The position numbers and the translations under genes were made by a program. The notes under the pieces are model-generated. The model saw only the letters and a list, made by a program, of their open reading frames with translations, made no database searches and was not told the DNA's origin. A stretch of DNA of 32,345 nucleotides from a virus: IMG/VR virus record IMGVR_UViG_3300045921_000092, positions 1-32,345 of that record. One strand, written 5' to 3'. Positions 1 through 6,684 of this stretch are shown here, one piece after another (position 1 is the first letter of the stretch; the number at the start of each line of letters is the position of its first letter).

Positions 1-1
1 C

Positions 2-256
2 GCCGCCGCCCACGGCGCCGCCGTCGAGGCCCGCGAGCTCCTCGGCCTCGTCACGAACGAGCTGCGAGGCATCCACGGCTACCCGACGACGGCAGCCGAC
101 TGGCAGCGGCTCGCCGAGCTCGCCTACCGAGCGAGTCAATGGGCCCGCCGGTGCGAGCACACCGCTCTAATCGCCGCCCGGCAGCTCGACGACGAGCTCG
201 AAAACCCCACCACCACCACCACCACCACCACCACCACCGAGGAGAACACCCCATGA
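2..256 (+). CDS. Hypothetical protein, 3' part, Thr-rich C-terminus
   Basis: The gene enters the window from the left, so its start is missing; 84 residues are visible. The body looks like a small alpha-helical protein rich in Ala, Glu, Leu and Arg, with two Trp and one Cys. It ends in ten consecutive threonines from a pure (ACC)10 tract, then a short acidic tail. Codon choice (GCC, GAG, CTC, GTC) matches the neighbours. Its TGA overlaps the ATG of the next gene in an ATGA junction, which fits translational coupling. No family is recognised. The run could act as a flexible or disordered tail. Confidence 0.72.
   Translation, partial: AAAHGAAVEARELLGLVTNELRGIHGYPTTAADWQRLAELAYRASQWARRCEHTALIAARQLDDELENPTTTTTTTTTTEENTP
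209..238. repeat. (ACC)10 microsatellite
   Basis: Ten perfect copies of ACC encode Thr10 in the gene ending at 256. Triplet slippage would only change the length of the threonine run, so the tract could vary between isolates without breaking the frame. The other frames read as poly-His on this strand and poly-Trp on the opposite strand, which creates false open frames. Confidence 0.9.
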
Positions 257-669
257 CCGCTACCGGCATCCGCCTACGTGCCAAGCTTCCCGAAGGCCGC
301 GACAACGGCCTCGCCGTTCCCGAGCTCACCGAGCTACGAAACGACCCGCACGTCGTCTACGTCGTCGCCATGCTGGAGCCCGTCGTGTTCACCGAGAACC
401 TCGAGAACGACGTCGCCGCTATCACGCTCGGCGTCTCCGCCGTCGAGGTCCTCGACGCCGAGGCCGGCCGCCGGCTCCTCTCCGCCCGGTTCCAAAACCG
501 CACCGGCATGGTCGAGCTCGACCTCGACGGCCCGCCGGCCGGCGTCGACCCCGACACCGGCGAGCTCATCGGCGACCCCTTCCTCCTCGACACCGTCGCC
601 GAGGCGGCCGCCGAGGCGGCCACCGAGGCCGGCCTCGACGTATCAGTCCGCAAGGCCGGCAGCCGATGA
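253..669 (+). CDS. Hypothetical protein, 138 aa
   Basis: The ATG at 253 is chosen because it forms an ATGA overlap with the upstream stop and follows GAGGAG, a good ribosome binding site. An earlier in-frame ATG at 139 would add a poly-His segment that is only the wrong-frame reading of the upstream Thr tract. The protein is acidic with mixed alpha/beta character and has a Pro/Gly-rich loop (DPDTGELIGDP, about residues 95-105) before an Ala/Glu-rich helix near the C-terminus. No family is recognised. It belongs to the coupled early block, and its stop overlaps the start of the next gene. Confidence 0.72.
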   Translation: MTATGIRLRAKLPEGRDNGLAVPELTELRNDPHVVYVVAMLEPVVFTENLENDVAAITLGVSAVEVLDAEAGRRLLSARFQNRTGMVELDLDGPPAGVDPDTGELIGDPFLLDTVAEAAAEAATEAGLDVSVRKAGSR

Positions 670-833
670 CCCCCTCGACGTCATCACCGGCCCGGCCGGC
701 AACGTGCCCGCATTGTCGCCGCGACGCCCGCCCCCACCACTACCGCGACGCCGGCAACATCACTCCCGCCGCCGCCGACGCCCTCGGCTACTGCCCTGTC
801 CTCGCCGCCGCCCGCCGAGGAGCTTCACGATGA
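666..833 (+). CDS. Small Cys-containing protein, 55 aa
   Basis: This short frame is supported by ATGA junctions at both ends, joining the genes at 253 and 830. It encodes a Ser/Pro-rich N-terminus, a CPHC pair (C14, C17), a His/Tyr-rich stretch (HHY near residue 25) and a third Cys at 43. The CxxC plus histidines suggests a small zinc-binding knuckle, but this is inference from four or five residues. A longer overlapping frame (278-1159) runs through this stretch but reads as low-complexity Arg/Ser/Pro there. Confidence 0.55.
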   Translation: MTPSTSSPARPATCPHCRRDARPHHYRDAGNITPAAADALGYCPVLAAARRGASR

Positions 834-1159
834 CCACCACCACCGGAGACAGACTCCGCCGGCTCGCCGCCGCCGCCGACAAACTCGAAACCGAACCCGG
901 TATCGGCCCGGCAGCCGCGCTACTCACCGCCGCCGGCGCCGTGCCCGACCTCGTCGCCGAGCTCGGCCGGCTCCGCGCCGTCGCCGCCGTCGAGCTCCGC
1001 CGGCACGGCGTACGCGTCTCCCGCATCGCCGAGCTAGCCGGCGTCTCGTCGTCAGCCATCTCGCAGCTCATCGGCTCGGCCGCCGCCGAGCTCGACGCCG
1101 ACCTCGACGACGCCCTCGACGCCGCCCTCGACGCCGCGCTCGAGGAGGTAACCCGATGA
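830..1159 (+). CDS. Helix-turn-helix DNA-binding protein, 109 aa
   Basis: Residues 64-82 (RIAELAGVSSSAISQLIG) read as a classical helix-turn-helix: a helix, a Gly-containing turn and a recognition helix with SSSAISQL. The N-terminal 55 residues form Leu/Ala-rich helices, and the C-terminus is a strongly acidic run built on the repeated tetrad DAAL. The start is the ATG in the ATGA overlap at 830, preceded by GAGGAG. A DNA-binding regulator role is inferred from the motif; target and sign are unknown. It could equally be a small accessory DNA-binding protein rather than a transcription factor. Confidence 0.75.
   Translation: MTTTTGDRLRRLAAAADKLETEPGIGPAAALLTAAGAVPDLVAELGRLRAVAAVELRRHGVRVSRIAELAGVSSSAISQLIGSAAAELDADLDDALDAALDAALEEVTR
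1106..1141. repeat. Three tandem 12-bp units in the acidic tail
   Basis: Three near-identical 12-bp units of the form GACGCCGCCCTC encode (D-D/A-A-L)3 at the C-terminus of the helix-turn-helix protein. The first unit differs in its second codon and the third by one base. Confidence 0.7.
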
Positions 1160-1452
1160 GCTCCCGCACCCGCGGCGTAGTAGTCGCCGCCGCCACCGTG
1201 GCCGTCGGCACCATCGCCGCCGGCCCCGCGTGGCTCTCCGTCCCGGCCGCCGCCGCCGGCGCCGCCGTTATCTGGCAGGCCGGCCGCGCCTACATGCGCG
1301 AACCCCAACTACGCGCCGAGCTGGACCTCGCCCGCAAGCACAAAAGCAACGCGATCACCCGCTACCAAGCACTCAACATCTACACCCGCACACTCGAAAG
1401 CCGGCTCGACGCGTTCCACCAGCACCCGAGCACCACCACCGAGGAGGACTAA
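1156..1452 (+). CDS. Small membrane protein, 98 aa
   Basis: Residues 7-43 are almost entirely Ala, Val, Gly, Ile, Leu and Trp, long enough for one or two membrane-spanning helices. They follow a short basic N-terminus (SSRTRG). The remaining 55 residues are hydrophilic and helical (Arg, Leu, Glu) and probably cytoplasmic, ending in a Thr/Glu tail. The ATG sits in an ATGA junction after GAGGAGGTAA, a strong ribosome binding site. Position among DNA-metabolism genes gives no role; superinfection exclusion and membrane anchoring are possible, but nothing in the sequence decides. Confidence 0.68.
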   Translation: MSSRTRGVVVAAATVAVGTIAAGPAWLSVPAAAAGAAVIWQAGRAYMREPQLRAELDLARKHKSNAITRYQALNIYTRTLESRLDAFHQHPSTTTEED

Positions 1453-1456
1453 CACC

Positions 1457-2194
1457 ATGAGCGCCGACCCCGCCGCCGAGGACCCGCCGCCGACCCTGTT
1501 CATCGAGGACACCCTCGGCAAGTTCCGCCCGGCCGACCCCTGGACCTCGAAAGCGGCCGCCCGTACCGTCAAGGTCCGTACCGGCACCCACCGCTACCGC
1601 ATCCTCGCCGAGCTCGCCGCCGCCCCCCGCTACGACCTCTACCCCGGCGCACCCGGCTATACGGCGTTCGAGCTCGCCGGCCGGCTCGACATGCTCGTCC
1701 ACGTCGCCGGCGTCCGACTCCTCGAGCTCGAGAAGCTCGGCCTCGTCGCCCGCACCAACTACAAGCGGCCGACCGACACCGGCCGGCTAGCGATGGCATG
1801 GGTAAGTACCGACGCCGGCGAGGCCGCGCTCGCCGCCGCAATCGCCGCCGGCGCCGCCACCCGGCAAGCCGACGCACCGCGCCCGTCGAGTCAGAGGCCG
1901 CCCGGCCGGCCGAGGTTCGGCTCGGCGCCACCGTCAAGGTTCCGCCGCATCATCGACCGCGTCCTAGAGGACCTTGTCGCCGCCGGCGCCGCCGGCCGGA
2001 CCGACGTCGAGGTCGCCTACCGGCTCGGCATCCTCCGCACGACCGCCGGCTCGACCCGCAAGCAACTCGAGGAGGCCGGCTACGTCCGGCGCACCACCCG
2101 CACCCGCCCCACCGACCGAGGACAGCCCGCCGGCGTCTACGAGGTCACGGAGGCCGGCGTCGAGAGGCTCGCCGAGCTCCTCGGCCTCATGTAG
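1457..2194 (+). CDS. Tandem winged-helix protein, 245 aa
   Basis: Two similar winged-helix units can be seen. The first (about residues 45-130) has a helix starting HRYRILAELAAA, a Gly/Tyr linker, a recognition-like helix and a hairpin containing TNYKRPTDTGR. The second (about 158-245) has RRIIDRVLEDLVAAG, a helix ending YRLGILRTTAGSTR, and a matching hairpin containing TRTRPTDRGQPA. The RPTDxG segment in both hairpins suggests an internal duplication. A Pro/Arg-rich linker (about 135-155) separates them. The ATG at 1457 follows GAGGAGGACTAACACC. The fold implies DNA binding, perhaps as transcriptional regulator or replication accessory. It ends in TAGTG, coupled to the next gene. Confidence 0.72.
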   Translation: MSADPAAEDPPPTLFIEDTLGKFRPADPWTSKAAARTVKVRTGTHRYRILAELAAAPRYDLYPGAPGYTAFELAGRLDMLVHVAGVRLLELEKLGLVARTNYKRPTDTGRLAMAWVSTDAGEAALAAAIAAGAATRQADAPRPSSQRPPGRPRFGSAPPSRFRRIIDRVLEDLVAAGAAGRTDVEVAYRLGILRTTAGSTRKQLEEAGYVRRTTRTRPTDRGQPAGVYEVTEAGVERLAELLGLM

Positions 2195-2406
2195 TGCCAC
2201 GCCGCCGGCCCCCGCCGCCCGGCCCGTACCGCGTCGGCCAGCTCGTCTCGCTTGACCTCGCCGACTGGCACTCGCCCGACGTCGAGCTCGAGGTCCTCGA
2301 GGTCCTCGACGACGGCCGGCTCCTCCTCCGGTTCCCGTCAGGCGGCACCCTGTACGTCTCGAGCTCGTCGAGCTCGCTCTCCAGCTACCGAAAGGCCACA
2401 CCGTGA
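2194..2406 (+). CDS. Hypothetical protein, 70 aa
   Basis: GTG at 2194 overlaps the previous stop (TAGTG), and the stop overlaps the next GTG start. After a basic, Pro-rich N-terminus (RRRPPPP), residues 12-55 look like a small beta-barrel with alternating hydrophobic strands (VSLDLADW, VELEVLEVL, RLLLRFPSG), perhaps SH3- or KOW-like. A Ser-rich segment with about nine serines follows near the C-terminus. No family is recognised; a nucleic-acid-binding barrel is a guess from strand pattern and context. Confidence 0.6.
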   Translation: MPRRRPPPPGPYRVGQLVSLDLADWHSPDVELEVLEVLDDGRLLLRFPSGGTLYVSSSSSSLSSYRKATP

Positions 2407-2657
2407 CCACCGACCACCGCGACAACGTCACACCGATACGCCGACCCGACGCCGAGCGCGTCTGGCATGAAGCCGACGTCGACGCCCTCGGCTCGCAGCT
2501 CCTCACGCTTGTCGACCTCGGTCGCGCCATCGCCGCCCGCGCGTCGCTCATGCTTGTAGCCGACCCCGAGCTCGTCCTCGCCGGCCAACGTGTCGAGCAC
2601 ATCGCCGGCCGCATCTTCGAGCGCATCTTCGACGCTCCCGTAGGAGCTCCGCAATGA
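2403..2657 (+). CDS. Hypothetical protein, 84 aa
   Basis: A GTG start at 2403 forms a GTGA overlap with the upstream stop, and the end overlaps the next ATG. The N-terminal 20 residues are hydrophilic. The rest is helical, including a moderately hydrophobic helix (DLGRAIAARASLMLVA) and a C-terminal amphipathic helix (HIAGRIFERIF). No motif is recognised. The gene directly precedes two DNA methyltransferase genes and is coupled to them. Confidence 0.62.
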   Translation: MTTDHRDNVTPIRRPDAERVWHEADVDALGSQLLTLVDLGRAIAARASLMLVADPELVLAGQRVEHIAGRIFERIFDAPVGAPQ

Positions 2658-3376
2658 GCGAGCTCGCCGAGCTCGACTCCGCCGTCGAGCGCATCGCTCA
2701 CCGGCCGATCATGGCCGCGTACGCGTGGCCTACGAACGCGGAGCTCGTCGCCGCCGTCGCCCGGCTCTACCTGTCGCCGGCAATGCTCGCCGTCGACGTC
2801 ACCTACGGCCGCGGCAAATGGTGGGACCTCTGGCGACCCGACCGGCTTGTCGCTCACGGCCTCGCGCTCGGCCACGACGGCCACTACGACGACGGCGTCG
2901 ACTTCACAGCACTACCGGAGGCCGACAACGTCTACGACCTCGGAGCGTTCGACCCGCCCTACGTCTCGACCGGCGGCCGCGTCACGCACGGCGCCGCCGG
3001 CGACAGCATGGCGCAGGCCTACGGAATGAGGTCCTCGGCGACCTCGCCCGCCCATAATCAACAGCTCATCGACGCCGGCCTCGCCGAGCTCTACCGCGTC
3101 CTCCGGCCTCGGCGGCGCCGCCGAGGCCGGCTCGTCTCCGGCGTCGCTCTCGTCAAGTGCGCGAACTACATCTCGTCAGGTCGCCGACAACACGGCGTCT
3201 ACTGGACGACCCGAGCGGCGCTCGAGCTCGGTTTCACTGTCCTCGACGAGTTCGTCTACGTCACGTCCGGCGGCCCTCAGCCGACCCGCAACCGCGACGG
3301 AACCCTCCGGCGCCAGGTCCACGCCCGAAACAACTACTCGACGCTCCTCGTCCTCGAAAAAGGTCCGACACGATGA
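2654..3376 (+). CDS. Phage DNA methyltransferase-like protein with DPPY motif
   Basis: The protein carries FDPPY (D100-Y103), the catalytic motif of amino-group DNA methyltransferases acting on adenine N6 or cytosine N4. Upstream is an SAM-site-like strand and loop (VDVTYGRGKWW, residues 47-57). Downstream is a segment typical of phage methylases (VKCANYISSGRRQ, then HARNNYSTLLVL). Family members normally read something like LRPGG(V/L) before VKC; here LRP is followed by five arginines and GRLVS before GVALVKC. These extra residues come from a 28-bp perfect palindrome. Activity is therefore uncertain, although the main motifs remain. Likely roles are modifying phage DNA against host restriction or marking DNA. 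Confidence 0.78.
   Translation: MSELAELDSAVERIAHRPIMAAYAWPTNAELVAAVARLYLSPAMLAVDVTYGRGKWWDLWRPDRLVAHGLALGHDGHYDDGVDFTALPEADNVYDLGAFDPPYVSTGGRVTHGAAGDSMAQAYGMRSSATSPAHNQQLIDAGLAELYRVLRPRRRRRGRLVSGVALVKCANYISSGRRQHGVYWTTRAALELGFTVLDEFVYVTSGGPQPTRNRDGTLRRQVHARNNYSTLLVLEKGPTR
3103..3130. repeat. 28-bp perfect palindrome inside methyltransferase gene
   Basis: The arm CCGGCCTCGGCGGC (3103-3116) is followed without spacer by its exact reverse complement (3117-3130). The palindrome encodes most of the extra Arg-rich residues between LRP and GVALVKC in the methyltransferase. It could extrude as a cruciform or be an insertion of a small palindromic element. Confidence 0.9.
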
Positions 3377-4092
3377 ACCCCTACTACAGCCATCCCACCG
3401 CCGAGCTCTACCTCGGCCACGCCCTCGACGTTCTCGCCGAACTACCGACGGAGTCGGTCGACCTCGTCATAACGGACCCGCCCTACGGCGTCGAATGGCA
3501 AAGCAACCGGCGCGCCGAGAGGTTCGGCCAGCTATTCGCCGACACCACGAACGACCGCGACGGGATACGCGCAGTCATGGCCGAGGCGGTCCGCATCGTC
3601 GGCCAAAACCGGCACCTGTACGCGTTCGGTCCGGCCGACGTCCTCGAAGGCCTCAAGGTCGCCGAGGTAGTCGAGCTCGTCTGGAACAAAAACCGGCCCG
3701 GCATGGGCGATCTAACCGCACCGTGGGCGCCAGCGCATGAGCGCATCAGCTTCACGACGTCCAAACACCGGCACGCCGGCGAAGCCGGCAAACCGAACCT
3801 CCCGGCCAGGCTGCGAAAAGGCTCGGTCCTGACGTTCTCGCCGCCGACCGGCCGCAAGGTACGGCACCCGTCAGAGAAACCCGTCGCGCTCCTCAGAGAA
3901 CTAATCGAGTCAAGCTCGCGAGCTGGCGACCTCGTCCTCGACCCGTTCGCCGGCTCAGGTTCTACAGGCGTCGCCGCCGTGCTCTCCGGCCGGCGCGCCA
4001 TCCTTGTCGAAACAGACGAGCACTACGCCGAGCTCGCCGCCGACCGGCTGGCCGCCGCCGCCGGCATCGCCGCCGAGGCGGCCCTCCTGTGA
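3373..4092 (+). CDS. DNA (N6-adenine or N4-cytosine) methyltransferase, beta-type order
   Basis: Catalytic motif IV appears early (TDPPYGVEW, DPPY at 35-38) and the SAM-binding motif I late (DPFAGSGST, 190-198), preceded by HPSEKP (165-170). This is the order of beta-class DNA methyltransferases. Its 239 residues fit a compact single-domain enzyme. The start at 3373 makes an ATGA overlap with the first methyltransferase. No restriction endonuclease is adjacent, so it is probably an orphan phage enzyme that protects phage DNA or modifies host DNA. The recognition sequence cannot be read from the protein. Confidence 0.9.
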   Translation: MNPYYSHPTAELYLGHALDVLAELPTESVDLVITDPPYGVEWQSNRRAERFGQLFADTTNDRDGIRAVMAEAVRIVGQNRHLYAFGPADVLEGLKVAEVVELVWNKNRPGMGDLTAPWAPAHERISFTTSKHRHAGEAGKPNLPARLRKGSVLTFSPPTGRKVRHPSEKPVALLRELIESSSRAGDLVLDPFAGSGSTGVAAVLSGRRAILVETDEHYAELAADRLAAAAGIAAEAALL

Positions 4093-4493
4093 GCGAGCTC
4101 GACGACCTCCTCGACGCCGGCGCCGAGCTTGTCGAGACGGCCGCCACCATCGTCGACGGCGCCGCCATCGGCTACGGCCTCGACGAGCTCCTCCTCGCCC
4201 TCGAGGCAGCCCGCGACCTCGGCCTCGACCGGCTAGAGCTCGAGCTCCCCGTCGGCGCCCGGCTCTCGGCCTCATGGGCGCCGCCGCACCCGCCAGAGCG
4301 GCCCGCTCCGGCACCTGTGCGGCCCGTAGACAGGCGCGAGCGCCTCGCGTGGACCATGTACGCCCCCGAGCTCCGCGAGGCTCTCAAGGCGCTCGCCGCT
4401 ACCTATCCGCCCGAGCTCGTCGCCGACGCCGCCGCCGAGCTCGAGCTCCTCGTAGCTCTGCACGGCCGGCCGGCACCGAGGCCGCCACGATGA
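4089..4493 (+). CDS. Hypothetical acidic helical protein, 134 aa
   Basis: GTG at 4089 overlaps the methyltransferase stop (GTGA). The N-terminal 55 residues are acidic helices rich in Leu, Glu, Asp and Ala. A Pro-rich linker (PPHPPERPAPAPVRPV, about 65-80) leads into a second helical part starting RRERLAWTMYAPELREAL and ending PRPPR. No enzymatic motif is visible. It sits between the second methyltransferase and the RusA-like gene and is coupled to both. A protein-protein adaptor role would fit but is not shown. Confidence 0.62.
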   Translation: MSELDDLLDAGAELVETAATIVDGAAIGYGLDELLLALEAARDLGLDRLELELPVGARLSASWAPPHPPERPAPAPVRPVDRRERLAWTMYAPELREALKALAATYPPELVADAAAELELLVALHGRPAPRPPR

Positions 4494-4885
4494 GCGCGTT
4501 AGAGGTGACGTTTTTCGCCCCCGGCCGGCTCCTCTCGGCGAACGACCGCTCGCACTACCGCGTACGCGCTCGCGACGTCCGCGAATGGCGCACCGCCGCC
4601 TACTTTGCCGCTGTCGCAGCGTTCCCCGGCCAGGGCCCGGAGGCGCGCTCAGTCGGTCCCCGCGTCGTCGAGCTGGAGCTCCCCGTCGCAGGCTCCCGCC
4701 GCCGCGACCCGCACAACTACGCCCCGACGCTCAAGGCGGTAGTAGACGGCCTTGTCGACGCCGGCCTCTGGCCCGATGACACCCCCGAGCATGTCCGTAC
4801 TCTCGAGCCCAAGCTTGTGCAAGCCTCCGGCACCAGTTACCGCACCGTCCTAGTCCGTCTGCACCCCTTCGAGGTCCCTACATGA
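4490..4885 (+). CDS. rusA: RusA-like Holliday-junction resolvase
   Basis: The signature of RusA-family endonucleases is present: RRDPHNYAPTLKAVVDGLVD followed by WPDD, with D73, N76, K82, D86 and D96/D97 as expected metal-binding or catalytic positions. The N-terminus (LEVTFFAPGRLLSAND) matches the usual opening strand and the asparagine-bearing loop. At 131 residues it is near the usual family size. In phages such enzymes cut branched intermediates in recombination or before packaging. The ATG at 4490 is in an ATGA junction, and the stop overlaps the next start. Confidence 0.9.
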   Translation: MSALEVTFFAPGRLLSANDRSHYRVRARDVREWRTAAYFAAVAAFPGQGPEARSVGPRVVELELPVAGSRRRDPHNYAPTLKAVVDGLVDAGLWPDDTPEHVRTLEPKLVQASGTSYRTVLVRLHPFEVPT

Positions 4886-5184
4886 TCCGCCGCCACGCCC
4901 GCCCACGGCCGGAACCCGTCGAGCAGCTCCGCCCGACGTCAACACGCGAACCCGGTCCCCGCCCCGAGCTCCGGTACTCGAACCTCGAGCTTCTCCCGGC
5001 TCTGTGCCTATGCGAGTCGCACGTCGTCCACGTCACACGCGAGGCCGTCAAGGCCGGCGCCGTCTACTGCCACAAGTGCGACCCGGCGCCTATCTGTCCG
5101 CTCTGCGCGTCGCCACACCACCCCATGACCTGCCGATTCTCGCGAGGCCTCCGCCGTCGCCGTTCTTCCAGCGGCTGCGCCTAA
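4882..5184 (+). CDS. Cys-rich, probably zinc-binding protein, 100 aa
   Basis: After a basic, Pro-rich N-terminus the protein has a cysteine cluster: C42 and C44, C63 and C66 (YCHKC), C72 and C75 (ICPLC), H79, H80 and C84. This spacing allows one or two zinc ribbons. The C-terminus is very basic (RGLRRRRSSS). Together these suggest nucleic-acid binding, but no named family is recognised. The start ATG overlaps the RusA stop, and the stop forms TAATG with the next gene, so the cluster is expressed with the recombination and HNH genes. Confidence 0.68.
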   Translation: MIRRHARPRPEPVEQLRPTSTREPGPRPELRYSNLELLPALCLCESHVVHVTREAVKAGAVYCHKCDPAPICPLCASPHHPMTCRFSRGLRRRRSSSGCA

Positions 5185-6062
5185 TGGGCGCATGGCTCAA
5201 AACTCACCCCGACCACCGCGGCCCGCTCGCCGAGGTCAGCTTCGAGGCCGAGGCCGTCTGGCACATCGTCCGGCTCTACTGCGCCGATGTTGGTAACGAC
5301 GGCAAGCTCGCCCGCCGACTCCTCCCCGTAGCAGTCGCCCGCAAGATCAGCGAAACGAAGGCCCGCCGGCTTGCCGCCGAGCTCGTCGCCGCCGGCCTCT
5401 GGCGCGAGGTCGACGACGGCTACGAGCTTGTCGGCTGGCTCGACGAGCAACCGGCGGCCGACGTCTGGCAGGACAACGTCAAACGCGAACGATGGGCCCG
5501 AGCGAAAGCTCTGCACCGCGACCGCTCACTCTGTCGCCGCATACAAGAACGCGACGCGAACCTCTGCCGATATTGCGGCGTGCGAGTCGACTGGACCGAC
5601 CGCCGCGGCAAGGCCGGCGGAACCTACGACCACGTCGACCCGGACGGGCCGAACACGCTCGAGAACGTCGTCGTGGCGTGCCGAGCTTGCAACGGCCGCA
5701 AGAAAGACAGGACACCCGCGCAAGCTGGTCTACGGCTCCTCTCCGTAGCCGAGCTCCGTCTCCGGCTCGAGGCCATACCACCCGTCGACGACGAGCCCGT
5801 TCGGCCGCCCGACCTAGCCCGATCCAGCTCGCGCGACCAAGTCGCGACTAGATCGCGACTAGGTTCCCGGCCAGATTCCCTCGCGCACGCGTGCGAGGCC
5901 GGAACGAACCAGGACGGGACCAGGACGGAACCAAGTCGGCCCGGCTCTCCGCCAGGCTCTCCGCCGCCCGCCGCAGAGCACGACCTCGACGTCGACCTCC
6001 TCGACGACGACCCTCCCCCACGCGACTACCTCGTCGACCCCGAGCTCGAGGAGGACGGCTAG
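5184..6062 (+). CDS. Winged-helix/HNH endonuclease fusion, 292 aa
   Basis: The N-terminal ~105 residues resemble the helical/winged-helix domain found in phage replication-initiation-like proteins (SETKARRLAAELVAAGLW, then LVGWLDEQPAADVW). Residues 113-180 form an HNH nuclease: CRYC (C128, C131), DH (149-150), and NVVVACRACNGRKKDRTP with C166, C169 and N170, so zinc ligands and metal-binding residues are intact. The C-terminal ~90 residues are disordered-looking (Ser, Pro, Arg, Asp) and end in an acidic tail. ATG at 5184 is chosen by the TAATG junction; the frame is open further upstream but overlaps the Cys-rich gene. It is probably a DNA-binding nuclease in replication or recombination. Confidence 0.82.
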   Translation: MGAWLKTHPDHRGPLAEVSFEAEAVWHIVRLYCADVGNDGKLARRLLPVAVARKISETKARRLAAELVAAGLWREVDDGYELVGWLDEQPAADVWQDNVKRERWARAKALHRDRSLCRRIQERDANLCRYCGVRVDWTDRRGKAGGTYDHVDPDGPNTLENVVVACRACNGRKKDRTPAQAGLRLLSVAELRLRLEAIPPVDDEPVRPPDLARSSSRDQVATRSRLGSRPDSLAHACEAGTNQDGTRTEPSRPGSPPGSPPPAAEHDLDVDLLDDDPPPRDYLVDPELEEDG

Positions 6063-6071
6063 CGTGACGTC

Positions 6072-6416
6072 ATGCCGTACAAGCCGGCGTCGCCGTGCCC
6101 CGCTCCACGATGCCCAAACCTCCGGCCCTGTCCCGATCATCCCGTCGTTCCCTGGTCCGGCCGTCGAGGTTCGTCGTCGCGTACGTCCCTCTCCGGTTCG
6201 GCCGAGCAGGCCCGAGCTCGTCGCGTCATCGCTCGCGACCGCGGCATCTGCTACGTCTGCGGCTACGGCGGCGCCGACCAAGCCGACCACGTTCTCGCCA
6301 TCGCGGAAGGAGGCGTCGACGATGAGAGCAACATGCGAGCGATTCACTCCCGACCCTGCCACCAAAGAAAGACCTCCGAGGAGGCCCGCCGAGGTCGCAC
6401 CCCCCGGAAGAAATGA
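6072..6416 (+). CDS. Small HNH endonuclease near terminase
   Basis: The catalytic part contains CYVCG (C60, C63), ADHVLAIAEGG (D72, H73), N87 in DDESNMRAIH, and the closing CHQRK (C96, H97), a complete zinc-supported HNH site. Two N-terminal cysteine pairs (CPAPRC, CPNLRPC) may bind a second zinc. In HK97-like and many actinobacterial phages a small HNH protein is encoded beside cos and terminase and assists terminase cleavage; that role is inferred from position. The ATG at 6072 lies nine bases after the previous stop. The stop is followed directly by the C-rich non-coding stretch. Confidence 0.9.
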   Translation: MPYKPASPCPAPRCPNLRPCPDHPVVPWSGRRGSSSRTSLSGSAEQARARRVIARDRGICYVCGYGGADQADHVLAIAEGGVDDESNMRAIHSRPCHQRKTSEEARRGRTPRKK

Positions 6417-6684
6417 CCCGTCCCCCCCCCTCCCCCCTCATGCCCGCCGGCTCCCGGCGGCCGTCGCCGGCCGGCGTCGCCGTTCGCAGTGGTCGAGCTC
6501 GGCGCCGGAGCTTGACGGGCCCGGCCGCCGCCGCCGGCCGGCGAGCTCGCGTTCGAGAATGTTCCCCCGCCCCCCCTCCCCCCCCCGGCCCGCCCCGGCC
6601 GGCCGGCTCGCCGCCGAGCTCGGCGAGGGGTGGGGTAGCACCGTAAGCCGACACGCCCGCGGGGTCGGTGGGGGCTGCGCTCGC
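6417..6684. other. Non-coding C/G-run region, candidate cos site
   Basis: No frame here has the codon choice of the surrounding genes. The stretch holds C-runs at 6422-6430 (9), 6432-6437 (6), 6564-6568 (5), 6570-6576 (7) and 6578-6586 (9), then G-runs at 6627-6630, 6632-6635, 6661-6664 and 6670-6674. It lies between the small HNH nuclease and the terminase genes, where cohesive-end phages of this type have cos. The exact cut position cannot be read. Confidence 0.45.

Noticed and set aside
139-252. Upstream extension of the 253 gene containing poly-His
   Set aside because: The (ACC)10 tract reads as Thr10 in the frame with the genome's codon bias. The His10 frame is a shadow, and the ATGA junction sets the start at 253.
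1964-2884. 306-codon open frame on the - strand
   Set aside because: It lies opposite four coupled + strand genes, its protein is low-complexity Arg/Ala/Gly, and no - strand ribosome site or promoter supports it.
6413-6646. 77-codon + frame starting in the ATGA junction after the HNH gene
   Set aside because: The protein is Pro/Arg/Ala low complexity through C-runs, codon choice is unlike the neighbours, and it is not coupled to any downstream gene.
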